From a bacterium (lineage in GTDB: Bacteria > UBA10199 > JAIBAG01), in contig JAIBAG010000004.1 in assembly GCA_019695305.1 (NCBI GenBank), positions 1-64,000 on the forward strand: DNA of 64,000 bases, written 5' to 3'. The translations under genes were made by a program, and so were the position numbers. Numbering within the stretch: the stretch's first letter is position 1; every line of letters begins with the position of its first letter. Shown here piece by piece: positions 7,053 through 15,134 of the stretch. Under the pieces are notes generated by a model. It saw only the letters and a program-made list of their open reading frames with translations, did not search any database and was not told where the DNA came from.

Positions 7053-7802
7053 CTATGCAATGGAATTTAAAATTTCTGCCGGAATATCAAAATTAGCGTA
7101 CACGTTTTGAACGTCTTCATTGTCTTCTAGCGCCTCAATTAAAGCCAGAATTTTTTGAGCGGTTTCTTTTTCGGCAATATTTACGGTATTTTGTGGCAAC
7201 ATAGCTATTTCGGCAGAGGCTGGTTTTAGTTTTTTATCTTCCAAATTTTTAAGAACCGCTTCAAACTGGGTAGGGTCGCAGGTTACTTCAAAGTTATCAC
7301 CTGTGTCTTTAATATCTTCGGCGCCGGCATCCAAAGCGGCTTCCATGAGCGCATCCTCGGTTAAATTTCCTTTGTCATAAATAAAAATACCCTTTTTCCC
7401 AAACATCCAGCCCACACAGCCACTATCGCCCATGTTGCCGCCCTTTTTGGAAAAAATGTTGCGCACTTCGGCTACCGTGCGTACTTTGTTATCGGTAAGG
7501 CAAGCCACAAGTACGGCTACACCCGAGGGGCCATAGCCTTCGTAGGTGATTTCTTCGTAGTTAACACCTTCAAGCTCGCCGGTGCCTTTTTTGATGGCGC
7601 GTTCAATGTTGTCGTTTGGTACGCTAATGGCGCGGGCTTTCTCTACCGAGCGGCGCAGGCGCGGGTTGCCACCAATATCACCGCCGCCCATGCGGGCTGC
7701 CACGGTAATTTCTTTAATCATTTTTCCAAAAATAGCGCCGCGCTTGGCGTCGGCAGCACCTTTTTTACGTTTAATGGTAGACCACTTCGAATGTCCTGAC
7801 AT
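7053..7802 (-). CDS. yebC: YebC/PmpR-family protein (TACO1 family)
   Basis: A 249-residue protein starting with the family signature [33 protein letters not shown] and [13 protein letters not shown] follow, and the length is typical. The family has been described as DNA-binding regulators and, more recently, as translation factors that relieve ribosome stalling on proline stretches. Its position upstream of ruvC is the classic arrangement. The acidic middle domain is complete. Confidence 0.95.
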   Translation of the reverse strand: MSGHSKWSTIKRKKGAADAKRGAIFGKMIKEITVAARMGGGDIGGNPRLRRSVEKARAISVPNDNIERAIKKGTGELEGVNYEEITYEGYGPSGVAVLVACLTDNKVRTVAEVRNIFSKKGGNMGDSGCVGWMFGKKGIFIYDKGNLTEDALMEAALDAGAEDIKDTGDNFEVTCDPTQFEAVLKNLEDKKLKPASAEIAMLPQNTVNIAEKETAQKILALIEALEDNEDVQNVYANFDIPAEILNSIA

Positions 7803-7817
7803 GGCTGGCTTTCTAAG

Positions 7818-8018
7818 TTATTTTTTATTTCCTAACCACTCTTTAAACTTTTGAAACCAGGTTCTATTACTTGCTTCGGGTTCCAAATAAGTGGTTTCAT
7901 CTTCAAAATCTATATTTTTTATATCCGGCGACGGCACAGGTTTGATGATATTGTCGCGTTTTTCAAGCATGGTAATTTCTTCTAAACCAAAATCGTTATT
8001 TACTTTATTTGCTTTCAT
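7818..8018 (-). CDS. small conserved-looking hydrophilic protein, unknown
   Basis: A 66-residue charged protein with no membrane segment. It ends NRTWFQKFKEWLGNKK, a possible amphipathic helix. Its ATG overlaps the stop of the glycerophosphodiesterase gene by 4 nt (ATGA), and yebC begins 15 nt after its stop. This spacing supports a real gene in the operon. I do not recognise a family. Confidence 0.6.
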   Translation of the reverse strand: MKANKVNNDFGLEEITMLEKRDNIIKPVPSPDIKNIDFEDETTYLEPEASNRTWFQKFKEWLGNKK

Positions 8019-8752
8019 AAAATACTTTTTCTTAAGGCCGGATTATCGCGCAGGGCTTTTAGCCGTGCCGGATAATTGGTAATAATGGCCGCTACATCCA
8101 TATTTAACCAGTCTACCATGGCTTTTTCACGGTTTACTGTCCATAGCCATATGTCCTTGCCGAATTTCCGGTATTTATCAAGGCGTTTTTCGTTACACCA
8201 GGCATGGTCTAAATTAATACTTTTAGCGTGGCTTAACCTGATAAAAAAGGAACGTTTGTTCCAAAAATCCATAGGCGAAACCAGATATCCTGTTTTTAAG
8301 CGAGGGGCTTTGCGCTCCATGCGGTACAAATTAAAAGGATTAAATGAAGAGACGTAAACTTGATCCCATACAGCGTGTTTATCTATTAAATGAATAAGAG
8401 AGTCTTCAATACCATCGGTAAAAAAACCGGTAGATTTAATTTCGATATTGATTACCTGAAATCTGTTTTTAAAAGTCCCCAAAAAATCATCTAATAAAGG
8501 TATTTTTTCTCCTTCACCAAAATCAAGTTCTCTTAGTTCGTTATAGGTAGAGCGTCTTACTTCTTTTTTAATACCTGTTAATCTTTCGGTATGTTCATCG
8601 TGGGTAATCACTACTTTTTTATCGGCTGTTAAAAAAACATCCATTTCCACACCGTCGGCCTGTTGGTGAACGGCAATTTCAAACGCCTTCATGGTGTTTT
8701 CGGGAGCTTCTCCCGAGGCACCGCGATGGGCAATAACATAGGGTAGGTTCAT
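8015..8752 (-). CDS. glycerophosphodiester phosphodiesterase
   Basis: A 245-residue TIM-barrel enzyme of the GDPD (UgpQ) family that hydrolyses glycerophosphodiesters to glycerol-3-phosphate and an alcohol. AHRGASGEAPENT lies at 8-20, metal ligands Glu36 and Asp38 in DGVEMDVF, and the catalytic His51 in THDEH. There is no signal peptide, so it should act in the cytoplasm on turnover products of phospholipids. Its start overlaps the M61 peptidase stop by 4 nt and its stop overlaps the next gene, giving a tightly coupled operon. Confidence 0.92.
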   Translation of the reverse strand: MNLPYVIAHRGASGEAPENTMKAFEIAVHQQADGVEMDVFLTADKKVVITHDEHTERLTGIKKEVRRSTYNELRELDFGEGEKIPLLDDFLGTFKNRFQVINIEIKSTGFFTDGIEDSLIHLIDKHAVWDQVYVSSFNPFNLYRMERKAPRLKTGYLVSPMDFWNKRSFFIRLSHAKSINLDHAWCNEKRLDKYRKFGKDIWLWTVNREKAMVDWLNMDVAAIITNYPARLKALRDNPALRKSIL

Positions 8753-10458
8753 AAGCGCATAAAAGCCTTATAGGCCTTTTTAATAGCAGGACTCATTGTT
8801 GTAGAAATTTCTAGTTTTGACGGAAAATTTTTACGATTGTCTAACGAAATGACAGCTTCGTGCAATTTATCGCGGCGTGCAAATAAAACACGCGCACTGT
8901 TTTTGCTTAAATGTTTGTCTATTTGATCGGCATTTTGAATGAATTGCCCGTTAATACCAATTAAAATGTCTTTAGCCTGCAAAGGACTGTTATAAGCCGG
9001 AGAGTCTTCTTGGATAATGCGTATACCCAGTAAGTTGCCTATATTTTCGGTAAGCAAGCCCAGGTAATATTTGGAGCCTTCTTTTTTGGGTAATAATTTT
9101 ACGCCAATGTCGGCAAATATTTTTTGCCAATTGATAGCAGTGGTACCATCCACGTAATTTTTTAAAAAATTGTTGATGTTCACCACTTTTAATTTATGCA
9201 GACTTTCAATAAATTCTTCACGGGTAAAGCCTAAGGATGGACGCTTTTTGTACAATTTGTAAAGTTCGCGCATTACATCATCCAAAGATTTTTTGCCTCC
9301 CGATTTTTTAAGCAATAAAGTATCAAGCATAAGCCCAATAAAACTGCCTTTTATATAGTAACTCACTACTGTGTTATGAGTATTTTCGTTGGGGCGGTAA
9401 TATTTAATCCAGGCGTCAAAGCTGGAGTCTGATAATGAATGAGTTTGGCTTGCTTTGTTAGAGAGAAGGCGCGTTAAATTATCGGCCAAAATTTCAAAAT
9501 ATTCTTTGGGGGTTAGTAATCCCGCGCGTAACATGGTGTGATCGTCATAAAAACTGGTAATGCCCTCGGCAATCCATAAATCGTGCGTATAATTTTCGCG
9601 CATGTAATCAAAAGGGCCAAGGCTGCGCGGGCGTATACGCTTTACATTCCATAAATGAAAATGTTCGTGCGACAGGAGCCCTAACAGACGTTTATATTCT
9701 TTATTATCGTCAATACGAGAGCCATCGTAAATATTGGTAGACGAAAAGGAGTGCTCGAGTCCGCCATAACTGTCTTTAATAGATAAAATTTGAAACAAAT
9801 AATGCGGGCAGGGGTTTTCGCCAAAAATCTTTTTCTGCACAATCACAATTTTTTTAACATCTTCGGCAATTTGTTTGGTTTTTCCGCAAAAGTTTCCAAA
9901 AAAAGCGAGAGTGTATTTGGTGCCCGGAATTGAAAATTTTTCAAACACCAAATGTGGAGAGGCAAGAAGTGGTGTATCGTAAACTTCGTCAAAATGCTCA
10001 AACGAGCAAGTGTTTTTGCCGCTTTTGCCAATGGCTACTTTCCAATGTGGTGGAGTTTTAACGGTTAGTGTAACAGGCGTCGATAGTTTTCCGTCTGGGT
10101 AAAACAGGGCCGCTACCAAATGAGCAAAAACCATTTCATGATCGGCATATACTCCGCGAACGTTTAAATCGTTGGCGTATACGCGGTAGTTTAGTTTTAT
10201 GGTTTTAGATTTTTTAAGTACAATTTCCCATTGCGATTTATTTATTTTAGAGTGGGGCAAACTTTTTCCCTGTTCGTTAACTACCGATAACTGATCAACG
10301 GCGCTTTGATACTCGCGTATTAGATAACTGCCGGGCGACCATGTAGGGAAATTTAAAATTAATTTTTCATCTAAGTCTGCACCCAAATGCAGAGTGTACG
10401 ATACCCATAAGTATTTGGTATGAGGTTTAGTGATATCGAGCGTGATGGCTATTTTCAT
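8749..10458 (-). CDS. M61-family aminopeptidase with PDZ domain
   Basis: A 569-residue protein of the glycyl-aminopeptidase (M61) family. The N-terminal beta domain contains FPTWSPGSYLIREY. The zinc motif HEHFH lies in LSHEHFHLWNVKRIRP, with the third ligand in WIAEGITSFYDD. A C-terminal PDZ-like domain (LGIRIIQEDSPAY...AKDILIGINGQ) follows. No signal peptide is visible, so it is probably cytoplasmic. I start it at the ATG overlapping the rsmE stop (ATGA); a longer frame to 10500 reads into rsmE. Natural substrates are unknown. Confidence 0.88.
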   Translation of the reverse strand: MKIAITLDITKPHTKYLWVSYTLHLGADLDEKLILNFPTWSPGSYLIREYQSAVDQLSVVNEQGKSLPHSKINKSQWEIVLKKSKTIKLNYRVYANDLNVRGVYADHEMVFAHLVAALFYPDGKLSTPVTLTVKTPPHWKVAIGKSGKNTCSFEHFDEVYDTPLLASPHLVFEKFSIPGTKYTLAFFGNFCGKTKQIAEDVKKIVIVQKKIFGENPCPHYLFQILSIKDSYGGLEHSFSSTNIYDGSRIDDNKEYKRLLGLLSHEHFHLWNVKRIRPRSLGPFDYMRENYTHDLWIAEGITSFYDDHTMLRAGLLTPKEYFEILADNLTRLLSNKASQTHSLSDSSFDAWIKYYRPNENTHNTVVSYYIKGSFIGLMLDTLLLKKSGGKKSLDDVMRELYKLYKKRPSLGFTREEFIESLHKLKVVNINNFLKNYVDGTTAINWQKIFADIGVKLLPKKEGSKYYLGLLTENIGNLLGIRIIQEDSPAYNSPLQAKDILIGINGQFIQNADQIDKHLSKNSARVLFARRDKLHEAVISLDNRKNFPSKLEISTTMSPAIKKAYKAFMRL

Positions 10459-11147
10459 GTCAATTTTCCTTGTGCAAGACTTGCTGCATACATGGCGCAA
10501 GTTTCGGCCCGCAGCATTAATCCTCCGGCCTGAGTCGAAATAAAACCTTGGGTTTTCATCAAGAGGAGCTCGGTTTTATCCCATCCCCCTTCGGGGCCTA
10601 TCCATAAGTGGTAGGGGGGCTTATTTTCATTTAAGGCTTGTTCCAGTGAAAGCCCCGTTTCGGTTTCGTTTAAAACAATATTTACTCCCTCAGTGGATAA
10701 GTTTACAAGTTTTTCAAGTACTTGGGGAGCGTTTATTTTAAGGGGCTGAAGCCTGCCGCATTGCTTTTGAGACTCACTCGCTAAGTTTAAAAGCCTCTCC
10801 CATTTATTGGGTTTTATCTCACGGGCAACAGTATTTTTTGAAATTACCCAGGTGAGGGACGTGGCATTGAGTTCTACGGCCTTTTCTAGCACCCATTCAC
10901 ACATCTCACCTTTTAAAAGGCCCATATAAAGATGATAGGGTAAGGGGGCTGGCGGAGGGGTGAGCTCTTCCGCAATTGTAAAAATTTTGTTGTGATAAGT
11001 AACAAGGTAAAGTTTACCCGCAGGTGTAGCAATTTTAATTTTCTCGCCATTTTTAATGCGCAGTACTTTTTCTAAATGGTGGAGACTAGTTTTATCGAGC
11101 TCAAGGGTGCCGGCATTGACTTCGTGTGTGGAAAAAAAAGTATGCAT
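10455..11147 (-). CDS. rsmE: 16S rRNA (uracil1498-N3)-methyltransferase RsmE
   Basis: A 230-residue SPOUT-class methyltransferase that methylates U1498 of 16S rRNA using S-adenosylmethionine. The N-terminal PUA-like part contains LHHLEKVLRIKNGEKI. The C-terminal knot shows WIGPEGGWDKTE and LMLRAETCAMYAA, the conserved SAM-site motifs. It is the first gene of the leftward operon and divergent from the ROK kinase gene, separated by 64 bp. Confidence 0.94.
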   Translation of the reverse strand: MHTFFSTHEVNAGTLELDKTSLHHLEKVLRIKNGEKIKIATPAGKLYLVTYHNKIFTIAEELTPPPAPLPYHLYMGLLKGEMCEWVLEKAVELNATSLTWVISKNTVAREIKPNKWERLLNLASESQKQCGRLQPLKINAPQVLEKLVNLSTEGVNIVLNETETGLSLEQALNENKPPYHLWIGPEGGWDKTELLLMKTQGFISTQAGGLMLRAETCAMYAASLAQGKLT

Positions 11148-11211
11148 GAGGGGACTATACTAAGTCAAAAATCATTAGGGACATAGGAGAAAATGCACTA
11201 GTATCACATCC

Positions 11212-12156
11212 ATGTCACTTATAGGCGTTTTTGATGTTGGTGGTACCCATACGCGAGCTGGTGTGGTTAAAGGGAAAAAACTCCTTTTTTCATTTAAAGA
11301 AATTACCCCGCGCGAGAGGGGCATGGAGGACACTGTTGATTTTTTAGCGGGGATGGTACGCCAACTTGAAGAAAAAGTTAAAAAGAAGATCCCTGTTTTA
11401 AGCATGGGAATTCCGGGAATTGTTTCTCCTAAAAAAGGCATGGTGTATGCGTCGCCTCATTATCCTCAGTGGCAGAATTTTAAACTGGTTCAAAAATTAA
11501 AAGCCAAGACCAAAAAGAAAATTATTATCGATAACGATGCCCATATGATTGCCTATGGCGAGCGTATTGTTGGGGCTGCCAAAAATTGGGATACCTTTTT
11601 GTTATTAACCTTAGGGACGGGTATTGGTGGGGCCATCATGATTAACAATAAAGTGTTTCAGGGTACTCAGGGTTTTGCAGGAGAGTTTGGGCATTTGGTA
11701 ATTAATCCGGAAGGCCCTTTATGCGGTTGTGGCGGGCAAGGATGTTTAGAAACGTATGCCTCCGGAAGTGGACTTATACGCATGGTTGAAGAAGCAGCTC
11801 TCGATTATGAACATCCGCATGCCCATGCTTTGCAAGCATTGTTGCGCGATGGCCCTTCTGAAATTGTGAAAAATTTATCGGTGCTGGCTAGCCAGGGTAA
11901 TGTGCTGGCACGCGATTTGTTTGGACAGTTTGGTTATTATTTGGGGATGGGGCTCAGTTCTATTATTAATATTACGGGTATTCAAAATATTGTGCTTGGC
12001 GGTGGTATTATTAAATCTTCCGCGTTATTTATGCCGCATGTGATGCAGGAATTAAAGAAGAGACTTTATCAAAAAACAGCCGAGGGTGTGGTAATTAAAC
12101 AAGCAAAATTGGGTGATAAAGCGGGCCTTATTGGGGCGTGGGTTGCGGCTCGGTAG
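11212..12156 (+). CDS. ROK-family sugar kinase (glucokinase-like)
   Basis: A 314-residue cytoplasmic kinase of the ROK family, probably phosphorylating glucose or a related hexose. The phosphate motif DVGGTHTR is at 8-15 and the catalytic aspartate is in IDNDAHM. LTLGTGIGGAI and the zinc motif GPLCGCGGQGCLE follow. There is no N-terminal HTH, so it is an enzyme rather than a NagC-type regulator. The ATG at 11212 is weakly supported: the AGGAG at 11185-11189 instead serves a two-codon ATG-CAC-TAG frame at 11193-11201. Its 3' end overlaps the convergent gene by 29 bp. Confidence 0.9.
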   Translation: MSLIGVFDVGGTHTRAGVVKGKKLLFSFKEITPRERGMEDTVDFLAGMVRQLEEKVKKKIPVLSMGIPGIVSPKKGMVYASPHYPQWQNFKLVQKLKAKTKKKIIIDNDAHMIAYGERIVGAAKNWDTFLLLTLGTGIGGAIMINNKVFQGTQGFAGEFGHLVINPEGPLCGCGGQGCLETYASGSGLIRMVEEAALDYEHPHAHALQALLRDGPSEIVKNLSVLASQGNVLARDLFGQFGYYLGMGLSSIINITGIQNIVLGGGIIKSSALFMPHVMQELKKRLYQKTAEGVVIKQAKLGDKAGLIGAWVAAR

Positions 12157-13135
12157 TGTCTGTTACTAAAATTTTCTTATACTGTTCTGCATTGGTAGTT
12201 ACAAATCCTTGTAATCGTAAACTGCTTAAAATATCTACTCCCTTAGGATCTAGCGATAAAGCTTGTAAGGCCTGCACTATTTTCTCACGTTTACCTACAA
12301 GCGGTTTTAAAAATACAAACGGCGCTTGTGGAAAGGCTTTGGTAACGGTGATATTTTTTAAATTTTCTTTCCACGAAAGATTGAGTTTGGAATAAGCGTT
12401 ATATTCAAACGGATCCATTAAAAAAGCACCGCTTCCAGGAGCTGTAGCTAATTTTTTAAGAAGAGCAATACTTTCATGGGTGGTTTCCCTTTTGGTATTT
12501 GTGTCTGGAAGCATAATTTTAAGGAGGGACGGTGGTATAAAAGCCGAAGTATATACGGTTTTTATTGTTTCGGTTTTATCTTCTTTGTTTCCCACTAAAG
12601 TATAGGCTGCCGGGTTGGGTGTGCCTTTAAGTTGTGTTTCCAGTGCTACTTCCATAAGAACAATTTTTTTATTGGCTGCATAAAACCCCAAGCTCACAAC
12701 GGCCATATCGGCGGTTTTGGATTCTTCCAAAGCCTTGGCTTGGTCGGTTACATAATGCCCCTCAATTATTAAACCTGTTTTTTCTTTTAAAAATTCAAAA
12801 AGAGCATCCAAAATGGGTTGAGCTTCCTCCGGTGTTCCCTCGCCATCGGGATAGAGAAAGAGGAATCCCAAATTCTTTTTAACCGGTTCGGGAGGCGGGG
12901 CTACAGCTATAGGAGGGGCAGCTAAAGGTTCTGGTGCCGGAGGTAGGGCTTCTTCGGTATTTTTCTTTTTAGTTTTTTTTGGTTTTTCCTGTTTTGTCTC
13001 AGCATCTGTATTTGCCGATTTTTCAGAAGCTTGAGCCTCTTTATCTTTCTTTTTAGCCCAAGCTACAGAGGCGGTTGCCAGTGATAGGCAACAGAAGATG
13101 AGAAGAATAAAATAAAAAATTTTATTTGGTTTCAT
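12128..13135 (-). CDS. exported protein, possibly PhnD-like binding protein
   Basis: A 335-residue protein with a signal peptide (hydrophobic core about 8-25, AWA cleavage region). A long Lys/Glu- then Pro/Ala-rich linker follows (about 28-88). The globular part (LGFLFLYPDGEGTPEEAQPILDAL onward) resembles type 2 periplasmic binding proteins of the phosphonate-transporter PhnD kind. That is a weak call; ligand and function are unknown. Its start lies inside the end of the epimerase gene (14-nt overlap), so it is translationally coupled to it. No transporter genes are adjacent. Confidence 0.7.
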   Translation of the reverse strand: MKPNKIFYFILLIFCCLSLATASVAWAKKKDKEAQASEKSANTDAETKQEKPKKTKKKNTEEALPPAPEPLAAPPIAVAPPPEPVKKNLGFLFLYPDGEGTPEEAQPILDALFEFLKEKTGLIIEGHYVTDQAKALEESKTADMAVVSLGFYAANKKIVLMEVALETQLKGTPNPAAYTLVGNKEDKTETIKTVYTSAFIPPSLLKIMLPDTNTKRETTHESIALLKKLATAPGSGAFLMDPFEYNAYSKLNLSWKENLKNITVTKAFPQAPFVFLKPLVGKREKIVQALQALSLDPKGVDILSSLRLQGFVTTNAEQYKKILVTDTTEPQPTPQ

Positions 13136-14096
13136 ACCATTTAATAAATTTCTCTATACCCCTTTTTATGGGGGTTTGAGGATTATAGCCCAGAATTTTT
13201 TTGCTTTTAGAGATATCGGCAAAGGTAATAGGTACATCGCCCGGTTGTGCCGGATGAAATTCTTTTACAAATTTTTTGCCCGATGTTTGTTCAATTAAAT
13301 CAATTAATTCCAGTACGCTGGTGGTGGCCGATTCGCCCAGGTTAAAAATATCGTAAGCTGGAGTTTTTTGATTTAAACACCAATCCATACTTTTTACCAC
13401 GCCATCAATAATATCGTCTACATAGGTAAAGTCTCGTTTAAAACTCCCGTCTCCAAAAATGGGGATGGGCTTACCAGTGTATAACAAATCGGTGAACTTG
13501 CGGATGGCTAAATCGGGACGTTGACGTGGGCCATACACGGTAAAAAAACGGAGGCAGGCTGTATTGATGTTGTAGAGCTTATGATAGGTATACAAGCATA
13601 ATTCATTGGCACGTTTTGTATAAGCATAGGGTGAAAACGTAAGGTTAATGGGGTCGTCTTCGCTGAAAGGTACTTTGGTGTTAAGGCCATAAACCGAAGA
13701 AGAGGAGCCAAAAACAAAGTTTTTAACTCCATGTTTTTTTACAGCTTCAATCAGTTGAAGTGTGCCTAGGCAATTTACTTTTTCATAGAGCACAGGATCC
13801 TGAATAGAAGGGCGCACGCCTGCCATGGCGGCTAAATGGACTACCGCATCAATTTTTTCGGTGCTAAAAATAGTGTCGAGCATGTCGGTATCGTTGATAT
13901 CGCCGCTATAACACTGAAAATAAGCTCCGTTTTGCTCGGCTGTTTTTTGGATGTCTGCCAGGTTCTGACGTTTAAGGGCCGGGTCATAAAAAGTATTAAA
14001 ATTATCGATCCCTAAAACCCTGTGTTTGGCCTTAAGAAGCGCTTCGGATAGATGAGAGCCAATGAAGCCAGCCGCTCCTGTAATAAGAATATTCAT
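13122..14096 (-). CDS. UDP-glucuronate 4-epimerase-like NAD-dependent epimerase
   Basis: A 324-residue extended short-chain dehydrogenase. The NAD-binding motif GAAGFIG is at 7-13, followed by GIDNFNTFYDPALKR, which is characteristic of UDP-glucuronate/UDP-glucose 4-epimerases. The catalytic residues are in SSSSVYG and YAYTKRANE, and FTVYGPRQRPD marks the substrate side. It probably supplies an epimerised sugar nucleotide for a polysaccharide or glycolipid. It is divergent from the glycosyltransferase gene across 48 bp. The exact sugar substrate is uncertain. Confidence 0.88.
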   Translation of the reverse strand: MNILITGAAGFIGSHLSEALLKAKHRVLGIDNFNTFYDPALKRQNLADIQKTAEQNGAYFQCYSGDINDTDMLDTIFSTEKIDAVVHLAAMAGVRPSIQDPVLYEKVNCLGTLQLIEAVKKHGVKNFVFGSSSSVYGLNTKVPFSEDDPINLTFSPYAYTKRANELCLYTYHKLYNINTACLRFFTVYGPRQRPDLAIRKFTDLLYTGKPIPIFGDGSFKRDFTYVDDIIDGVVKSMDWCLNQKTPAYDIFNLGESATTSVLELIDLIEQTSGKKFVKEFHPAQPGDVPITFADISKSKKILGYNPQTPIKRGIEKFIKWYETK

Positions 14097-14108
14097 TTGT
14101 TTAAACTT

Positions 14109-14135
14109 CTAGCAAAGCAAAAAAGGTTTTGCTAG
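14109..14135. promoter_or_regulatory. dyad between epimerase and glycosyltransferase genes
   Basis: A perfect 8-bp inverted repeat, CTAGCAAA (14109-14116) and TTTGCTAG (14128-14135), lies in the 48-bp gap between two divergent genes. It may be an operator for both, or a hairpin in the leaders. No regulator gene is adjacent. Confidence 0.4.
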
Positions 14136-14144
14136 GTTAAAAAA

Positions 14145-15107
14145 ATGTCCGAAAAACTTTATGACATCTCGATTATTGTTCCTTTTTTTAATGAAGAAGA
14201 AAATATTGTCGATTTGTACAACAATGTAAATGCCGTTGTTCCTCATATGGGACTTTCCTACGAAATTATATTGGTGGATGACGGTTCTACCGATAGTAGT
14301 TTTGAGCTTATCAGTGCTGTTGCTGCTAAAGATTCCCATTTAAAGCTTATTCGTTTTACCCGTAATTTTGGTCAGACGGCTGCCATGGCAGCTGGTTTTA
14401 GAGAAGCACGGGGTAAAGTTTATATTACGCTTGATGCCGATAATCAGAACGACCCGCGTGATATCCCAAAACTTCTCGAAAAAATGAAAGAGGGGTATGG
14501 AGTAGTTAGTGGTTGGCGGCGTGACAGAAAAGACACCTTTATAACACGCAAGTTGCCTTCATGGTTTGCTAATTGGATGATTTCTAAAGTAACTCGTGTG
14601 CATCTCAAAGATTACGGGTGTACACTGAAAGCTTATGATGCGCGTTACATCGATCAATTCAATCTTTACGGTGAAATGCATCGGTTTATTCCGGCTTATG
14701 CCAAGTTAGCTGGTGCCAAAATTACCGAAGTTCCGGTCAATCACCTGCCGCGTACCAAGGGTTATTCCAAATATGGCCTGTCACGTGTTTTTAAAGTGAT
14801 GCTTGATTTAATGACGGTAAAATTTTTGGGCTCGTTTGCTACCAAGCCGCTTTATCTTTTTGGTGGTTTTGGCTTTACGCTTAATACCGTTGCCTTTTTA
14901 CTAGCTGCCTTTGTGTTGTACGAAAAATTCTTTTTAGGTGTGTATGCCCACAAAAATCCGTTGTTACTTTTGTGCGTGTTTTTATCTCTTGTGGGGATAA
15001 TTTCTATTATGATGGGGCTTATTGCCGAGTTGCTTATGCGCACCTATCACGAATCGCAGGGAAAAACCATTTACATTATTCAGGATAAAGTAAATTTTCA
15101 TCATTAG
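14145..15107 (+). CDS. polyprenyl-phosphate glycosyltransferase (family 2)
   Basis: A 320-residue membrane-anchored GT2 enzyme. ISIIVPFFNEEENI begins the GT-A fold, VDDGSTDSS binds the nucleotide, and DADNQNDP is the metal-binding region. Two C-terminal transmembrane helices lie at about 238-262 and 272-297. The layout matches DPM1/ArnC/GtrB-like enzymes that move a sugar from a nucleotide to undecaprenyl phosphate. The product would feed lipid or surface polysaccharide modification. The asnB gene follows 27 nt after its stop. Confidence 0.9.
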   Translation: MSEKLYDISIIVPFFNEEENIVDLYNNVNAVVPHMGLSYEIILVDDGSTDSSFELISAVAAKDSHLKLIRFTRNFGQTAAMAAGFREARGKVYITLDADNQNDPRDIPKLLEKMKEGYGVVSGWRRDRKDTFITRKLPSWFANWMISKVTRVHLKDYGCTLKAYDARYIDQFNLYGEMHRFIPAYAKLAGAKITEVPVNHLPRTKGYSKYGLSRVFKVMLDLMTVKFLGSFATKPLYLFGGFGFTLNTVAFLLAAFVLYEKFFLGVYAHKNPLLLLCVFLSLVGIISIMMGLIAELLMRTYHESQGKTIYIIQDKVNFHH

Positions 15108-15134
15108 GCATTTTTGTAGAAGGTACTGATTGTC

